In this document: positions 1 through 8,338 of the stretch, piece by piece
Numbering within the stretch: position 1 is the stretch's first letter
How the letters are laid out: each line of letters begins with the position of its first letter
NCBI GenBank assembly: GCA_000824785.1
Contig: CCNB01000018.1
Span: 46,165 to 94,510, forward strand
Origin: Mesorhizobium plurifarium
GTDB taxonomy: Bacteria > Pseudomonadota > Alphaproteobacteria > Rhizobiales > Rhizobiaceae
Length of the DNA: 48,346 nucleotides
Reading direction: 5' to 3'
Made by a program: the position numbers and the translations under genes
The notes under the pieces: generated by a model
Seen by the model: only the letters and a program-made list of their open reading frames with translations
Databases searched by the model: none
Told to the model about the DNA's origin: nothing

Positions 1-138
1 CCCGAGGATCCATGCCGTTACCTAAGCCGTAGAGTGCAGCGGTGCAGAACTCTGCATCGTTGCGGCGCGTCGACGTCACGGAATGGATCCTCGGGTCTCC
101 GCGTCCGCTTCGCTCCCGCTCCGCCCGTGGATGACGAA
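1..138. repeat. dispersed palindromic repeat, family A (cut by window edge)
   Basis: The segment carries the arms CGAGGATCCAT and GGAATGGATCCTCGGG, followed by a purine/pyrimidine-skewed tail that ends in GTGGATGACG. The same blocks recur, partly inverted, at 42336-42517. Both copies lie between genes and neither encodes a plausible protein. The left end runs off the window, so the full element cannot be seen. Confidence 0.6.
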
Positions 139-149
139 GAGAGAGTCGC

Positions 150-1001
150 TTACGCAGCTCTTTTCCACCCGTTCCTGATATGCCGATACCCCTCGCGATA
201 AACCGCCTCCGGGCTCTCGGCGAAATCCCTCCACACCTTGGTCGCCGCCGCCAGATCCTTCAGCGAGCGTCCGAACGATTCGATCGTCAGCCAGTCGTCG
301 TAACCGGTCCGGCGAATAGCGGAGAAAGTTTCCTTCCACGGGATGTTGCCGCGCCCCGGCACGCCGCGATCATTCTCCGAAATATGGATATGGACGACAT
401 TGCGGCGATGCTTCGTATAGGCGCTGATCGGGTCGGCCTCTTCGATATTGGCGTGGAACGTGTCGTACATCGCCTTGATGTGCGGCCGGTCGATCGCGTC
501 GATATGCTCGCACAGGTCGGCCATGGTGTTGACCAGGTAGCATTCGAAGCGGTTCAGCGCTTCCAGCCCGATGGTCACGCCTTTCTTGCCGGCATGGTCG
601 CCGATGGCGCGCTGCGAGGCGACCGAGCGCTTCTTTTCGGCTGAAGTCGGCCCGCTGCCGGAGAAGACGCCGAGCGTCGAATGCAGCGGACCGCTGAGCG
701 TCTTCGCGCCGAGCGCCGCGCTGCAGTCGATCGCCCATTTCATGTAGTCGATGCCGTCCTTGCGGGTCGCGGCATCCGGCGAGATCAGGTTCATCGCCGG
801 ATCGCCCATGGCCGAGACCGCGGTGCGCTCCAGGCCGATGCGGTCGAGCATCTCACCGAGTTTTTTATAATCGTCGGGCGCCCCGACGAAGACCGGTATC
901 TCGACGCCGTCGAAGCCGGTCGCCTTGATGTCCCTCAGCAGCGCCTCGTGCTTCTTCGAGACACTGGTCGTCCACAAGAACATGCACATGCCGATCTTCA
1001 T
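150..1001 (-). CDS. ketose 3-epimerase-like TIM-barrel protein (sugar phosphate isomerase/epimerase family)
   Basis: This 283-residue protein belongs to the xylose-isomerase-like TIM-barrel superfamily. Metal-ligand and catalytic residues fall at E147, E153, D180, H183, H206, R212 and E241. As I recall that family, this spacing matches D-psicose/D-tagatose 3-epimerases (E150, D183, H209, E244 with E156, H186, R215). The motif ENDRGVPGRG after H206 is typical of the family. It probably epimerises a free ketose or related keto-sugar at C3, in the cytoplasm, with a divalent metal. The start at 1001 is preceded by a strong GGGGAGGGG ribosome site; an in-frame ATG 30 bases upstream has none. It is the last gene of the leftward operon after the Gfo/Idh gene, about 220 bases away with a repeat between. 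The substrate is unknown. Confidence 0.85.
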   Translation of the reverse strand: MKIGMCMFLWTTSVSKKHEALLRDIKATGFDGVEIPVFVGAPDDYKKLGEMLDRIGLERTAVSAMGDPAMNLISPDAATRKDGIDYMKWAIDCSAALGAKTLSGPLHSTLGVFSGSGPTSAEKKRSVASQRAIGDHAGKKGVTIGLEALNRFECYLVNTMADLCEHIDAIDRPHIKAMYDTFHANIEEADPISAYTKHRRNVVHIHISENDRGVPGRGNIPWKETFSAIRRTGYDDWLTIESFGRSLKDLAAATKVWRDFAESPEAVYREGYRHIRNGWKRAA

Positions 1002-1055
1002 CGACACCCCTCCCCTCTGACGGCTGGCCAACTCCTGCGCCAGCTACGCCACACT

Positions 1056-1196
1056 CCCCCTCATCCGGCCGCTTCGCGGCCACCTTCTCCCCGAGGGGAG
1101 AAGAGGTCGGCGCCGGCCCCCTCCTCTCCCTCTCGGGGAGAGGTCGGATTGCACCGAATTGCGTTTGCAATTCGGCTGGCAATCCGGGTGAGGGGG
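1056..1196. repeat. dispersed palindromic repeat, family B
   Basis: A 141-base element that starts CCCCCTCATCCGG and ends AATCCGGGTGAGGGGG. Internal inverted blocks are CTCCCCGAGGGGAG and CGAATTGCGTTTGCAATTCG. A second copy with about the same order of blocks lies at 23983-24126. Both are intergenic. This resembles the mosaic palindromic repeats (RIME-like) known from rhizobial genomes. It sits between two genes of one presumed operon and would form stable hairpins in the transcript. Confidence 0.75.
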
Positions 1197-1224
1197 ACTC
1201 CCCTCAGGCGACGCGCACGAACCC

Positions 1225-2412
1225 CTAGAGCTTCGTCCAGGCCCCGTTCTTCTTCGACGATTTCACGCAAGCCTCGATGAAGGCCATCCCTTCAACGCCG
1301 TCCGCGATCGTCGGGAAGATCACATCCTTGGCCGGCTTGCCGCCCTTCCGGCGCGCGGCGCGGATGGCGCGGGCGGCCTCCTGGTAGATGTTGGCAAAGC
1401 CTTCGAGATAGCCCTCAGGATGGCCGGACGGCACGCGGCTGACGCGCGCGGCCACCGGCATCGCGCCGGCGCCGGCTCGCGTGAGCAGTTGCTTCGGCTG
1501 GCCGAACGGCGTGTACCAGAGATAGTTCGGGTCGGCCTGCACCCATTCCAGCCCGCCCTTGGAGCCGTAGACGCGCAGCTTCAGCCCGTTCTCATGACCG
1601 GGCGCCACCTGGCTTGCCCAGATCATGCCCTTGGCCGGATGCTTGTTGCCAACCGGCTTGAAGCGCAGCATGACGTTGACATTGTCGTCGAGCTGGCGGC
1701 CCGGCACGAAGGCGTCGAGATCCGCCGACAAGGAATCCAGTTCCAGCCCGGACACGAAGCGGGCGAGGTTGTAGGCATGCGTGCCTATGTCGCCCAGCGC
1801 GCCGCCGGCGCCGGCCTGCTTGGGATCGGAACGCCAGGAGGCCTGCTTCTGGCCGGTGGCGGCGAGGTCTTCGGTCAGCCAGTCCTGCGGATATTCCGAC
1901 TGCACGATGCGGATGTCACCGAGCATGCCCTTGGCCACCATCTCGCGCGCCTGCCGGATCATCGGATAGGCGGTGTAGTTGTGGGTCAGCACGAACACCT
2001 TGCCGGTCTTCTCGACCAGCGCCGCCAGTTTCTTCGCCTCGGCCAGCGAGGTCGCAAGCGGCTTGTCGCAGATGACATGGATGCCGGCCTCGAGGAAGGC
2101 CTTGGCCGCCGGCACATGCACATTGTTTGGCGTCACGATCGCCACCGCCTCGATGCCGTCCGGACGCTTGGCTTCAGCCTTGGCCATCTCGGCATAGGAG
2201 CTGTAGCTGCGCTCCAGATCGAGCCCGAGTTCGGCGGCGGAAGCCTTTGCCCGCGCCGGGTCCGACGACAGCGCGCCGGCCACCAGCACGAAGTCATTGT
2301 CCATGCGCGCTGCGATGCGATGCACCGCACCGATGAAGGCGCCCTGCCCGCCGCCGACCATGCCATAGCGGATCGGGCCGCCTCCCGCTTCCGACTTCGA
2401 TGCGCCGACCAT
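1225..2412 (-). CDS. Gfo/Idh/MocA family NAD(P)-dependent sugar oxidoreductase
   Basis: A 395-residue protein with an N-terminal Rossmann nucleotide motif GMVGGGQGAF (about 17-26), the catalytic-lysine motif CDKPLA (K117; the family norm is EKP) and a C-terminal GDIGTHAYNL segment with D208 and H212. These are the hallmarks of inositol-dehydrogenase-like sugar oxidoreductases. It likely oxidises or reduces a hydroxyl/keto group of a sugar or sugar derivative in the cytoplasm. I chose the start at 2412, behind an AGAGGAGAGGA ribosome site; the open frame continues 36 codons upstream through sequence that looks intergenic. It lies between two epimerase-like genes in the same direction, so the three probably act on one substrate. 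Pairing of Gfo/Idh dehydrogenases with epimerase-fold proteins is also seen in 3-keto-glycoside pathways, but the substrate here cannot be read from sequence. Confidence 0.88.
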   Translation of the reverse strand: MVGASKSEAGGGPIRYGMVGGGQGAFIGAVHRIAARMDNDFVLVAGALSSDPARAKASAAELGLDLERSYSSYAEMAKAEAKRPDGIEAVAIVTPNNVHVPAAKAFLEAGIHVICDKPLATSLAEAKKLAALVEKTGKVFVLTHNYTAYPMIRQAREMVAKGMLGDIRIVQSEYPQDWLTEDLAATGQKQASWRSDPKQAGAGGALGDIGTHAYNLARFVSGLELDSLSADLDAFVPGRQLDDNVNVMLRFKPVGNKHPAKGMIWASQVAPGHENGLKLRVYGSKGGLEWVQADPNYLWYTPFGQPKQLLTRAGAGAMPVAARVSRVPSGHPEGYLEGFANIYQEAARAIRAARRKGGKPAKDVIFPTIADGVEGMAFIEACVKSSKKNGAWTKL

Positions 2413-2559
2413 TCTTCGTCCTCTCCTCTTTGGCTCCTCACCCTCCCCCTTGCGGAGAGGGACGACGCGCGGCGTCGGGCGGGGTATAAAGGTCCGCTGC
2501 GACTTGGAATTCAACCCCACCCGGACCCGCGGTCGAATCTTCCCCCGGAAGTTCCCGGG

Positions 2560-3615
2560 TCAAATCCCCATCATCGCGCGAAGCAGCTTCTTGTCGGTCG
2601 TGCCGGCGGCGAAATCGTCGAAGGCCTTCTCGGTCACCCGGATGATGTGATGCTGGATGAAGGGGGCGCCCTCAGCCGCCCCGTCCTCGGGGTGCTTCAG
2701 GCAGCATTCCCATTCCAGCACCGCCCAGGAGTCGTAATTGTACTGGGCGAGCTTGGAGAAGATGCCGCCGAAATCGACCTGCCCGTCGCCCAGCGAGCGG
2801 AAGCGGCCTGCCCGGTTCACCCAGCCCTGGTAGCCCGAGTAGACGCCCTGCCGCCCGGTCGGGTTGAACTCGGCATCCTTGACGTGGAACGCCTTGATCC
2901 GCTCGTGATAGATGTCGATGAACTCGAGATAGTCGAGCTGCTGCAGCAGGAAATGCGACGGGTCGTAATTGATGTTGCAGCGCTTGTGGCCGCCGACCGC
3001 GTCGAGGAACATCTCGAAGGTCGCGCCGTCGAACACATCCTCCGAAGGATGGATCTCGTAGCCGACATCGACGCCATTGTCCTCGTAGACATCGAGGATC
3101 GGCTTCCAGCGCTTGCCGAGCTCGTCGAAGGCTTCCTCGATCAGTCCGGCCGGTCGCTGCGGGAAGGGATAGAGGTAGGGGAAAGCCAGCGAGCCGGTGA
3201 AAGATACCGAGGCATCCAGCCCGAGATTGCGCGATGCCTTGGCGCCGAACTTCATCTGCTCGACGGCCCATTTCTGCCGCGCCTTGGGATTGTTGTGCAC
3301 TGATGGCGGCGCGAAGCCATCCATCTGCGCGTCATAGGCGGGATGCACCGCCACCAGCTGGCCCTGCAGATGCGTCGACAGCTCCGTGATCTCGACGCCC
3401 GCGTCGGCGCAGATGCCTTTCACCTCGTTGCAATAGGCCTTCGACGACGCCGCCTTCTCGAGGTCGAACAGGCGCCCGTCCCAGGTCGGGATCTGCACGC
3501 CCTTGTAGCCGAGCCCTGCCGCCCATTTGGTGATCGAAGCCAGTGAATTGAACGGCGCGGCGTCGCCCGCGAACTGCGCCAGAAACAGGCCAGGCCCCTT
3601 CATCGTCGTCGGCAT
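2560..3615 (-). CDS. sugar phosphate isomerase/epimerase-family TIM-barrel protein, long form
   Basis: A 351-residue protein of the AP-endonuclease-2/xylose-isomerase-like TIM-barrel family, longer than the two ketose epimerase-like proteins nearby. Likely metal ligands are E187 (GYEIHPSED), D218 and H221 (NYDPSHF), H244 (FHVKDAEF) and E301 or E303 (LEWECC). A loop insertion of about 20 residues between the last two motifs separates it from classical D-psicose epimerases. Three ATGs are clustered. The one at 3615 has GGGAGG six bases upstream, so it is preferred over 3621, which has no spacer. This is the first gene of the leftward operon and is preceded by the divergent control region at 3616-4018 with two GntR-type palindromes. 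The reaction is unknown; isomerase, epimerase or lyase activity on a keto-sugar are all possible. Confidence 0.85.
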   Translation of the reverse strand: MPTTMKGPGLFLAQFAGDAAPFNSLASITKWAAGLGYKGVQIPTWDGRLFDLEKAASSKAYCNEVKGICADAGVEITELSTHLQGQLVAVHPAYDAQMDGFAPPSVHNNPKARQKWAVEQMKFGAKASRNLGLDASVSFTGSLAFPYLYPFPQRPAGLIEEAFDELGKRWKPILDVYEDNGVDVGYEIHPSEDVFDGATFEMFLDAVGGHKRCNINYDPSHFLLQQLDYLEFIDIYHERIKAFHVKDAEFNPTGRQGVYSGYQGWVNRAGRFRSLGDGQVDFGGIFSKLAQYNYDSWAVLEWECCLKHPEDGAAEGAPFIQHHIIRVTEKAFDDFAAGTTDKKLLRAMMGI

Positions 3616-3719
3616 CGGCATCCTCCCTCTCTCTTGTTTCGCCACCAAGCATAGCGTCGATTGGAGCGAGGGCCAGCCTGTTTGGGCAAACTCACCGGCA
3701 TCTCAGCGCCATGCCATTC

Positions 3720-3730
3720 TGGTATTACCA
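3720..3730. promoter_or_regulatory. GntR/FCD-type operator, left site of the divergent region
   Basis: Perfect TGGT-ATT-ACCA palindrome, about 105 bases upstream of the leftward start at 3615. The same core with the same spacer occurs at 20409-20419. TGGTNNNACCA is the known layout for FadR/PdhR/LldR-type GntR regulators. The GntR gene at 6137-6853 in the adjacent operon is the obvious candidate to bind it. The 403-base gap 3616-4018 holds this site and the next one and no gene that I can support. Confidence 0.7.
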
Positions 3731-3899
3731 AATCCCATAATTCGGTCAAGCACCTGAAAAGCCGGAAGAAGGGTCTGGCCGGCAATTAAAAAGGTGAAAT
3801 TACCACGTTAAATCATGTAATTGACCGAGATATGAAGCTTCCCCTGTCCACTTCTTGCCGCGCATGAAAATTTGCTGTAGAGGACATGGCAGGCCCAAT

Positions 3900-3910
3900 T
3901 GGTCGAACCA
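3900..3910. promoter_or_regulatory. GntR/FCD-type operator, right site of the divergent region
   Basis: TGGT-CGA-ACCA palindrome with flanks AAT and GTTT, 108 bases upstream of the rightward start at 4019. It shares its central CGA spacer with the site at 20571-20589. Its centre is 180 bases from the centre of the left site, so one regulator could bind both and loop the intervening DNA to control both divergent operons. Confidence 0.7.
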
Positions 3911-4018
3911 GTTTCGAGGAAAATGCTGGCAACGCCTTGGGGAGGAGTCGTCCGGCCGCCTCTGCGGGAGGCGTCGCGGGGTGAAAACGTGACAGGCGAA
4001 TTCTGGGAAGGATAGACC

Positions 4019-4906
4019 ATGCATCTTTCGACGCACAATTGGATGCGGGCGGAGCCGCTGGAGGTGACGCTGAAGCGCATCAAGAAGTTCGGCTACGAAT
4101 CGATCGAGATTTCCGGCGAGCCCGAGCAGTACAAGACCAAGGAGACGCGTGCGCTGCTCAAGGAGCACGGCATCCGCTGCTGGGGTTCGGTGACGCTGAT
4201 GCTGGGTGAGCGCAACCTCGCCGCCAGGGACCAGGGACAGCGCGAGCGCTCCGTCCAATATGTGAAGGACGTGCTCACCATGGTGAGCGAGCTCGACGGC
4301 GAGATCATCACGCTGGTGCCCGCGACCGTGGGCAAGGTCGTGCCGGACGGCACCGAGGCGGAGGAATGGGGCTGGGTGGTCGACGCCACGCGCGAATGCT
4401 TCACCCATGCCAAGAAGGTCGGCGTCAGGATCGCCGTCGAGCCGCTCAACCGCTTCGAGACCTATCTCTTCAATCGCGGCGCCCAGGCGCTGGCGCTCGC
4501 CGACGCGGTGAGCCCCGAATGCGGCGTCTGCCTCGACGCATACCACATCCACATGGAGGAATTTAACGTCTACGACGCGATCCGTCAGGTCGGCAAGCGC
4601 CTGTTCGACTTCCATGTCGCCGACAACAACCGCTTCGCCGCCGGCCTTGGCCAGATCGACTGGCCGAAGATCGTCCGCACGCTGAAGGAAGTCGGCTATG
4701 ACGGCGCGCTGACCAACGAATTCGTCGCGCCGGTCGACCGCACGCCGGCCGCGCCCTATCCGGAGATGGTCGAGCGCAATCCGGTCGACATCTCGCCCGA
4801 GCAGCTGAAATTCATCCAGGACCACGGCTCCAGCCTGCTCACGGAAAAATTCTACACCGACCAGATGCGCATAACCGCCGAAACGCTTCTGCCGCTGATC
4901 AAGTGA
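4019..4906 (+). CDS. ketose 3-epimerase-like TIM-barrel protein
   Basis: A 295-residue xylose-isomerase-like TIM-barrel protein. E141, R145 and E147 (EPLNRFE), D173 and H176 (LDAYHIH), H199 and R205 (HVADNNR) and E234 (TNEF) reproduce the spacing of the metal and substrate residues of D-tagatose/D-psicose 3-epimerases. It is a paralogue, not a duplicate, of the protein at 150-1001. It starts behind GGAAGG and is the first gene of the rightward operon with the enolase-superfamily enzyme, the GntR regulator and the D-hydroxyacid dehydrogenase. It probably interconverts two ketoses or keto-acids before dehydration or oxidation; the substrate is not known. Confidence 0.87.
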   Translation: MHLSTHNWMRAEPLEVTLKRIKKFGYESIEISGEPEQYKTKETRALLKEHGIRCWGSVTLMLGERNLAARDQGQRERSVQYVKDVLTMVSELDGEIITLVPATVGKVVPDGTEAEEWGWVVDATRECFTHAKKVGVRIAVEPLNRFETYLFNRGAQALALADAVSPECGVCLDAYHIHMEEFNVYDAIRQVGKRLFDFHVADNNRFAAGLGQIDWPKIVRTLKEVGYDGALTNEFVAPVDRTPAAPYPEMVERNPVDISPEQLKFIQDHGSSLLTEKFYTDQMRITAETLLPLIK

Positions 4907-4964
4907 TCTCCGATTGAAATGCATCCCTTCCGCTCTCATGGGGCGGAGGGGCCGAAGGGAAAAC

Positions 4965-6134
4965 ATGCGCATCAAAAGCGTCCAGGCCTGGTGGGTTCGC
5001 ATCCCGATCGAAGTCGCGAAGCAGCATCGCAGCGACTTCGGTCAGGTGACGACGTTCGACGCCGCCATTCTGCGCATCGAGACGGACGATGGCCTGGTCG
5101 GCTGGGGCGAGGGCAAGAACGCCGCCGGCAGCGCCGGCAGCTATGGCGCGCTCGTCCATATGCTCAACCACGAGATCGGCCCGCAGCTCGTCGGCCGCGA
5201 CCCCGCCGACATCGGCATCATCTGGGAGATGCTCTACAACGGCGTGCGGCACGAGACGGCGGCGCATGCCGGCCATGCCATGCCGCAACTGGCGCGGCGC
5301 GGCATGAGCGTGGCGGCGATCAGCGCCGTCGACATCGCGCTCTGGGACATTCTCGGCAAGTCGCTCGGGCAGCCGGTATGGCGACTGCTCGGCGGCCGCA
5401 AGGTCGAGCGCATGCAGGCCTATGCCTCGGGGGGCTGGGCCTCCCCTGACGCCATCGGAGAGCAGTTGCAATCCTACATCGCCAAGGGCGGCTTCAAGGC
5501 GCTGAAGATGCGCGTCGGCGCCATGGACGGCGCCCCGCATGTGTCGGCCGCGCGCGTGCGCGCCGCAAGGCAGGCGATCGGTCCCGACGTCGATCTGATG
5601 GTAGACGCGCACGGCACCTACACCGTGGCCGAGGCCAAGCGCTTCATCAGGCTCACCGGCGATCTGGACCTCGCCTGGTTCGAGGAACCGGTGATCGCCG
5701 ACGACAAGCCGGGCATGGCCGAGGTGCGCGCCTCGGGCTCGACGCCGATCGCCACGGGCGAAAGCGAGGCGACGCGCTACGCTTTCCGCGACCTGGCGGT
5801 GCTGAAATCGGCCGACATCTTCCAACCGGATCCGGCGTTTTGCGGCGGCATCAGCGAGGCGATGAAGATCGGCACCATCGCCAGCGCCTTCAACCTGCGC
5901 TTCGCACCGCATCTTTGGGCGGGCGCGCCCTGCTTCTTTGCCGGGCTGCATGTGTGCGCGGCCTCGCCCGCCTCCTTCATTATCGAATATTCGCTCGGCG
6001 CCAATCCGATGATCCACGATCTTGTCGAGGAGACTGTCGAAGCGAAGGACGGTATGATAGCGATCCCTGAAAAGCCTGGATTGGGTTTCACCATCTCCGA
6101 GCGATTCCTGGAGGCGCACGCGCAACGTATTTGA
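4965..6134 (+). CDS. mandelate racemase/muconate lactonizing enzyme family protein (acid-sugar dehydratase or racemase type)
   Basis: A 389-residue enolase-superfamily enzyme. It has the capping domain at the N-terminus and a TIM barrel with K181/R183 (KMR), metal ligands D214 (MVDAH), E240 (WFEEP) and E266 (TGES), H316 (APHLWAGA) and E341 (IIEYS). The K-x-R plus histidine arrangement puts it in the mandelate-racemase/acid-sugar-dehydratase branch and not the muconate-cycloisomerase branch. It abstracts the proton alpha to a carboxylate, so an aldonate or other hydroxyacid is a likely substrate. The start at 4965 has GAAGGGAAAAC before it; 17 codons of open frame upstream are ignored. The next gene begins three bases after its stop, so translation is probably coupled. 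Confidence 0.88.
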   Translation: MRIKSVQAWWVRIPIEVAKQHRSDFGQVTTFDAAILRIETDDGLVGWGEGKNAAGSAGSYGALVHMLNHEIGPQLVGRDPADIGIIWEMLYNGVRHETAAHAGHAMPQLARRGMSVAAISAVDIALWDILGKSLGQPVWRLLGGRKVERMQAYASGGWASPDAIGEQLQSYIAKGGFKALKMRVGAMDGAPHVSAARVRAARQAIGPDVDLMVDAHGTYTVAEAKRFIRLTGDLDLAWFEEPVIADDKPGMAEVRASGSTPIATGESEATRYAFRDLAVLKSADIFQPDPAFCGGISEAMKIGTIASAFNLRFAPHLWAGAPCFFAGLHVCAASPASFIIEYSLGANPMIHDLVEETVEAKDGMIAIPEKPGLGFTISERFLEAHAQRI

Positions 6135-6136
6135 CG

Positions 6137-6853
6137 ATGAAAGAAAAGAATCTTCTCGCGGAACTTGCCGCCTATCTCTTTTCCAACTCGGACAAGGAGT
6201 CCGGCCGCACGCCTTCGGAGCGCGAGCTGGCGGAGCATTTCGGCGTCAGCCGCGGCCAGATCCGCGAGGCGCTGGCCATCCTTGAAGCCATGCGCATCGT
6301 CGAGCGGCGTGCGAAGTCCGGCATCTATATCGACACCAAGCAGGCGAGCGTGGAAGCGCTGGCGCTGTTCGCGCGCGCAGGCCTGCCGCTCGATCCGGTG
6401 CAGATCTACGAAACCGTCGAGCTGCGCAAGATCCACGAGATCAAGGCGGCCGAGCTTGCCTGCTCGCGCGCCACGGAAGAGAATTTCGAACGCCTGCGCG
6501 AGATCCTGAAGGCTTCCGAGGAGCGCATCGCCGCCGGCGAAGGCCTCGCCAAGGAGGACCGCGAGTTCCACCTCGAGATCGTGCGCGCGACCAAGAACAG
6601 CGTCTTCCACAACATCTGCAGCGTCTATTACCTGATGGGCGAGCAGCGCCTGCCGATCTATTTCAACGATCCCGAACGCAGCGTGCGCTCGCATGCCGAG
6701 CACATCCAGATCTACGAGGCGCTGCTGCGCCGCGACGGCAATCTCGCCCAGGCCTTGATGAATGCCCATTTGCAGGGCGCCGAGAGCTATTGGAAGGGGA
6801 TCATCGAAGGTCGCGCGGCGGAGCCGAAGAACGCTGCGCTCGAAAAGGCCTGA
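6137..6853 (+). CDS. GntR-family transcriptional regulator with FCD ligand domain
   Basis: A 238-residue FadR/FCD-subfamily GntR protein. Residues about 5-65 form the winged helix-turn-helix (PSERELAEHFGVSRGQIREA). Residues about 85-225 are the all-helical FCD domain, with likely metal or ligand contacts D141, H145, H189 and H211. FCD proteins bind small carboxylates and release DNA palindromes of the TGGTNNNACCA type. Such palindromes occur in this operon's own control region and before the sugar ABC importer and the M24/peptide importer. The ATG at 6137 has no clear ribosome site and follows the stop at 6134; a TTG at 6131 is an alternative start. The gene is encoded inside the catabolic operon it probably represses. 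Confidence 0.92.
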   Translation: MKEKNLLAELAAYLFSNSDKESGRTPSERELAEHFGVSRGQIREALAILEAMRIVERRAKSGIYIDTKQASVEALALFARAGLPLDPVQIYETVELRKIHEIKAAELACSRATEENFERLREILKASEERIAAGEGLAKEDREFHLEIVRATKNSVFHNICSVYYLMGEQRLPIYFNDPERSVRSHAEHIQIYEALLRRDGNLAQALMNAHLQGAESYWKGIIEGRAAEPKNAALEKA

Positions 6854-6858
6854 GTGCG

Positions 6859-7839
6859 GTGCGCAAGATCCTCTCGACGCATCCGCTGCACCCGCGCGCG
6901 ACGGCCATGCTGGCCGGCGCCGGGCGGCTCGCGATCGCTTCCGCCCTCGATCCCAAGACGCTGACCAATGAGGCCCGCGACGCCGACATCGTCATCGTGC
7001 GGGCGCCGCTGCCGCCGGAGCTGTTCGCGGACGCCTCGGGCCTGCGCGCCGCGATCCGCCACGGCGCCGGGCTGGACATGATCCCGGTCGAGGCCGCGAC
7101 CGCCGCCGGCGTGCTGGTGGCGAACGTGCCTGCCGTCAACGCCCGCTCGGTTGCCGAGCATGTGATGTTCGTGGCGCTCGCGCTCTCGCGGCGCTTCCGC
7201 ATGATGGACCGCGACCTGCGCGCCAAGGGCTGGCTTGCCGGGCGCGAGCATGCCAATTCGACCAGCGAGCTTGCCGGCAAGACGATCGGCATCGTCGGCC
7301 TCGGCGCGGTCGGCCAGGCCGTCGGCCATATTGCCGCGCACGGCTTCGACCTCAACGTCGTGGCGACCACGCGCAGCCTGCGTCCGGCGCCAGAGCGTGT
7401 CGGCTTCCTGTCGATCGACGCGCTGGTCGAGCAGAGCGACATCATCGTGCTCTGCTGCCCGCTGACGGAGGAAACGCGCGGCCTGATCAGCCGCGAGCGC
7501 ATCGCCCGCATGAAGTCCAATGCGCTGCTGATCAATGTCGCGCGCGGCCCGGTGGTGGACGACGAGGCGCTGATCGAGGCGCTGCAGAAAGGCCGCATCG
7601 GCGGCGCCGCGCTCGACGTCTTTTCCACGCAGCCGCTGCCGCCGAACCACCCCTATTTCGGCTTCGACAACGTCATCGTCACTCCCCATATGGCAGGCAT
7701 CACCGAGGAATCGATGATGCGCATGGGCGTCGGCGCCGCAAACGAGGCGCTTCTGGTGCTCGCCGGCAAACTGCCGGTCAATCTGCGCAATCCGGAGGTC
7801 GTCGAGCATTATCGCCGGCGCTTTCCCGCCGGCGGTTAG
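6859..7839 (+). CDS. D-2-hydroxyacid dehydrogenase family protein (hydroxypyruvate reductase-like)
   Basis: A 326-residue NAD(P)-dependent dehydrogenase of the phosphoglycerate dehydrogenase/hydroxypyruvate reductase family. It has the Rossmann motif GIVGLGAVG (about 144-152), the substrate arginine R229 (NVARGP) and the catalytic histidine H277 (TPHMAG). The position that is normally the catalytic-relay glutamate is glutamine Q258 (DVFSTQPLP), 29 residues after the arginine as in the canonical enzymes. I place the start at GTG 6859, preceded by AAGG and six bases after the regulator's stop; an upstream ATG would overlap the regulator by 64 bases. It probably reduces the 2-keto acid made by the enolase-family enzyme or oxidises a 2-hydroxy acid. 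Confidence 0.87.
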   Translation: MRKILSTHPLHPRATAMLAGAGRLAIASALDPKTLTNEARDADIVIVRAPLPPELFADASGLRAAIRHGAGLDMIPVEAATAAGVLVANVPAVNARSVAEHVMFVALALSRRFRMMDRDLRAKGWLAGREHANSTSELAGKTIGIVGLGAVGQAVGHIAAHGFDLNVVATTRSLRPAPERVGFLSIDALVEQSDIIVLCCPLTEETRGLISRERIARMKSNALLINVARGPVVDDEALIEALQKGRIGGAALDVFSTQPLPPNHPYFGFDNVIVTPHMAGITEESMMRMGVGAANEALLVLAGKLPVNLRNPEVVEHYRRRFPAGG

Positions 7840-7891
7840 ACCCATCGGTGGCAATCGTGACGGTGCAGATATGAGATGCTGGCGGACAACG

Positions 7892-8280
7892 CCCCCCTCT
7901 GTCCTGCCGGACCCAATTTTTGTCTGCGCTATGCACACCTCTGCTGTGACTGGCGTGACTGATCGGGCTGAAGCTTGATTGCCAGGTGGTTCCCCCAATC
8001 CGTCGCTGCTTCGCAGCGCCACCTTTCCCCCCTCCGGAGGGAAAGGAAGGGAGCCTTGCTGGACGAGCGTTGACGGCAAAAAAGCTTGGCGCCCTTCCTC
8101 TACCCCGTCGATCGGGGGAGAGGTGGCTCGGCGAAGCCGAGACGGAGTGGGGGTCGACCAGCGCTACATGAGACAATGCATGCGCCAAGCCCCATGCACG
8201 CTATCACCAAGGACCAGCCGCTTGGAAATGTGCGCATGCCGTAGGACCTTGTGGGGGAGATGGCCGGCGGCCAGAGGGGA
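7892..8280. repeat. split family-D palindromic repeat enclosing a family-C repeat
   Basis: The left arm at 7892-7912 (CCCCCCTCTGTCCTGCCGGA) and the right arm at about 8251-8280 (GTGGGGGAGATGGCCGGCGG and following) match the two ends of the complete family-D repeats at 27343-27495 and 29607-29764. Between them lies another palindromic element, 7992-8153, with arms around CGTCGCTGCTTCGCAGCG and GGCTCGGCGAAGCCGAG. This reads as one repeat interrupted by or fused to another. The gap 7840-8338 holds nothing else that I can support. Confidence 0.55.
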
Positions 8281-8338
8281 ACGCGAAGGAACGCAACGGC
8301 ATTTTTCCTGACGCCAATTGCCTCGGCCCGCGTCCCTG

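Noticed and set aside
1420..3303. Long open frame on the plus strand opposite the Gfo/Idh and epimerase genes
   Set aside because: It is antisense to two genes with clear family motifs and good ribosome sites; its sequence is rich in R, H and Q as expected for a shadow frame in GC-rich DNA.
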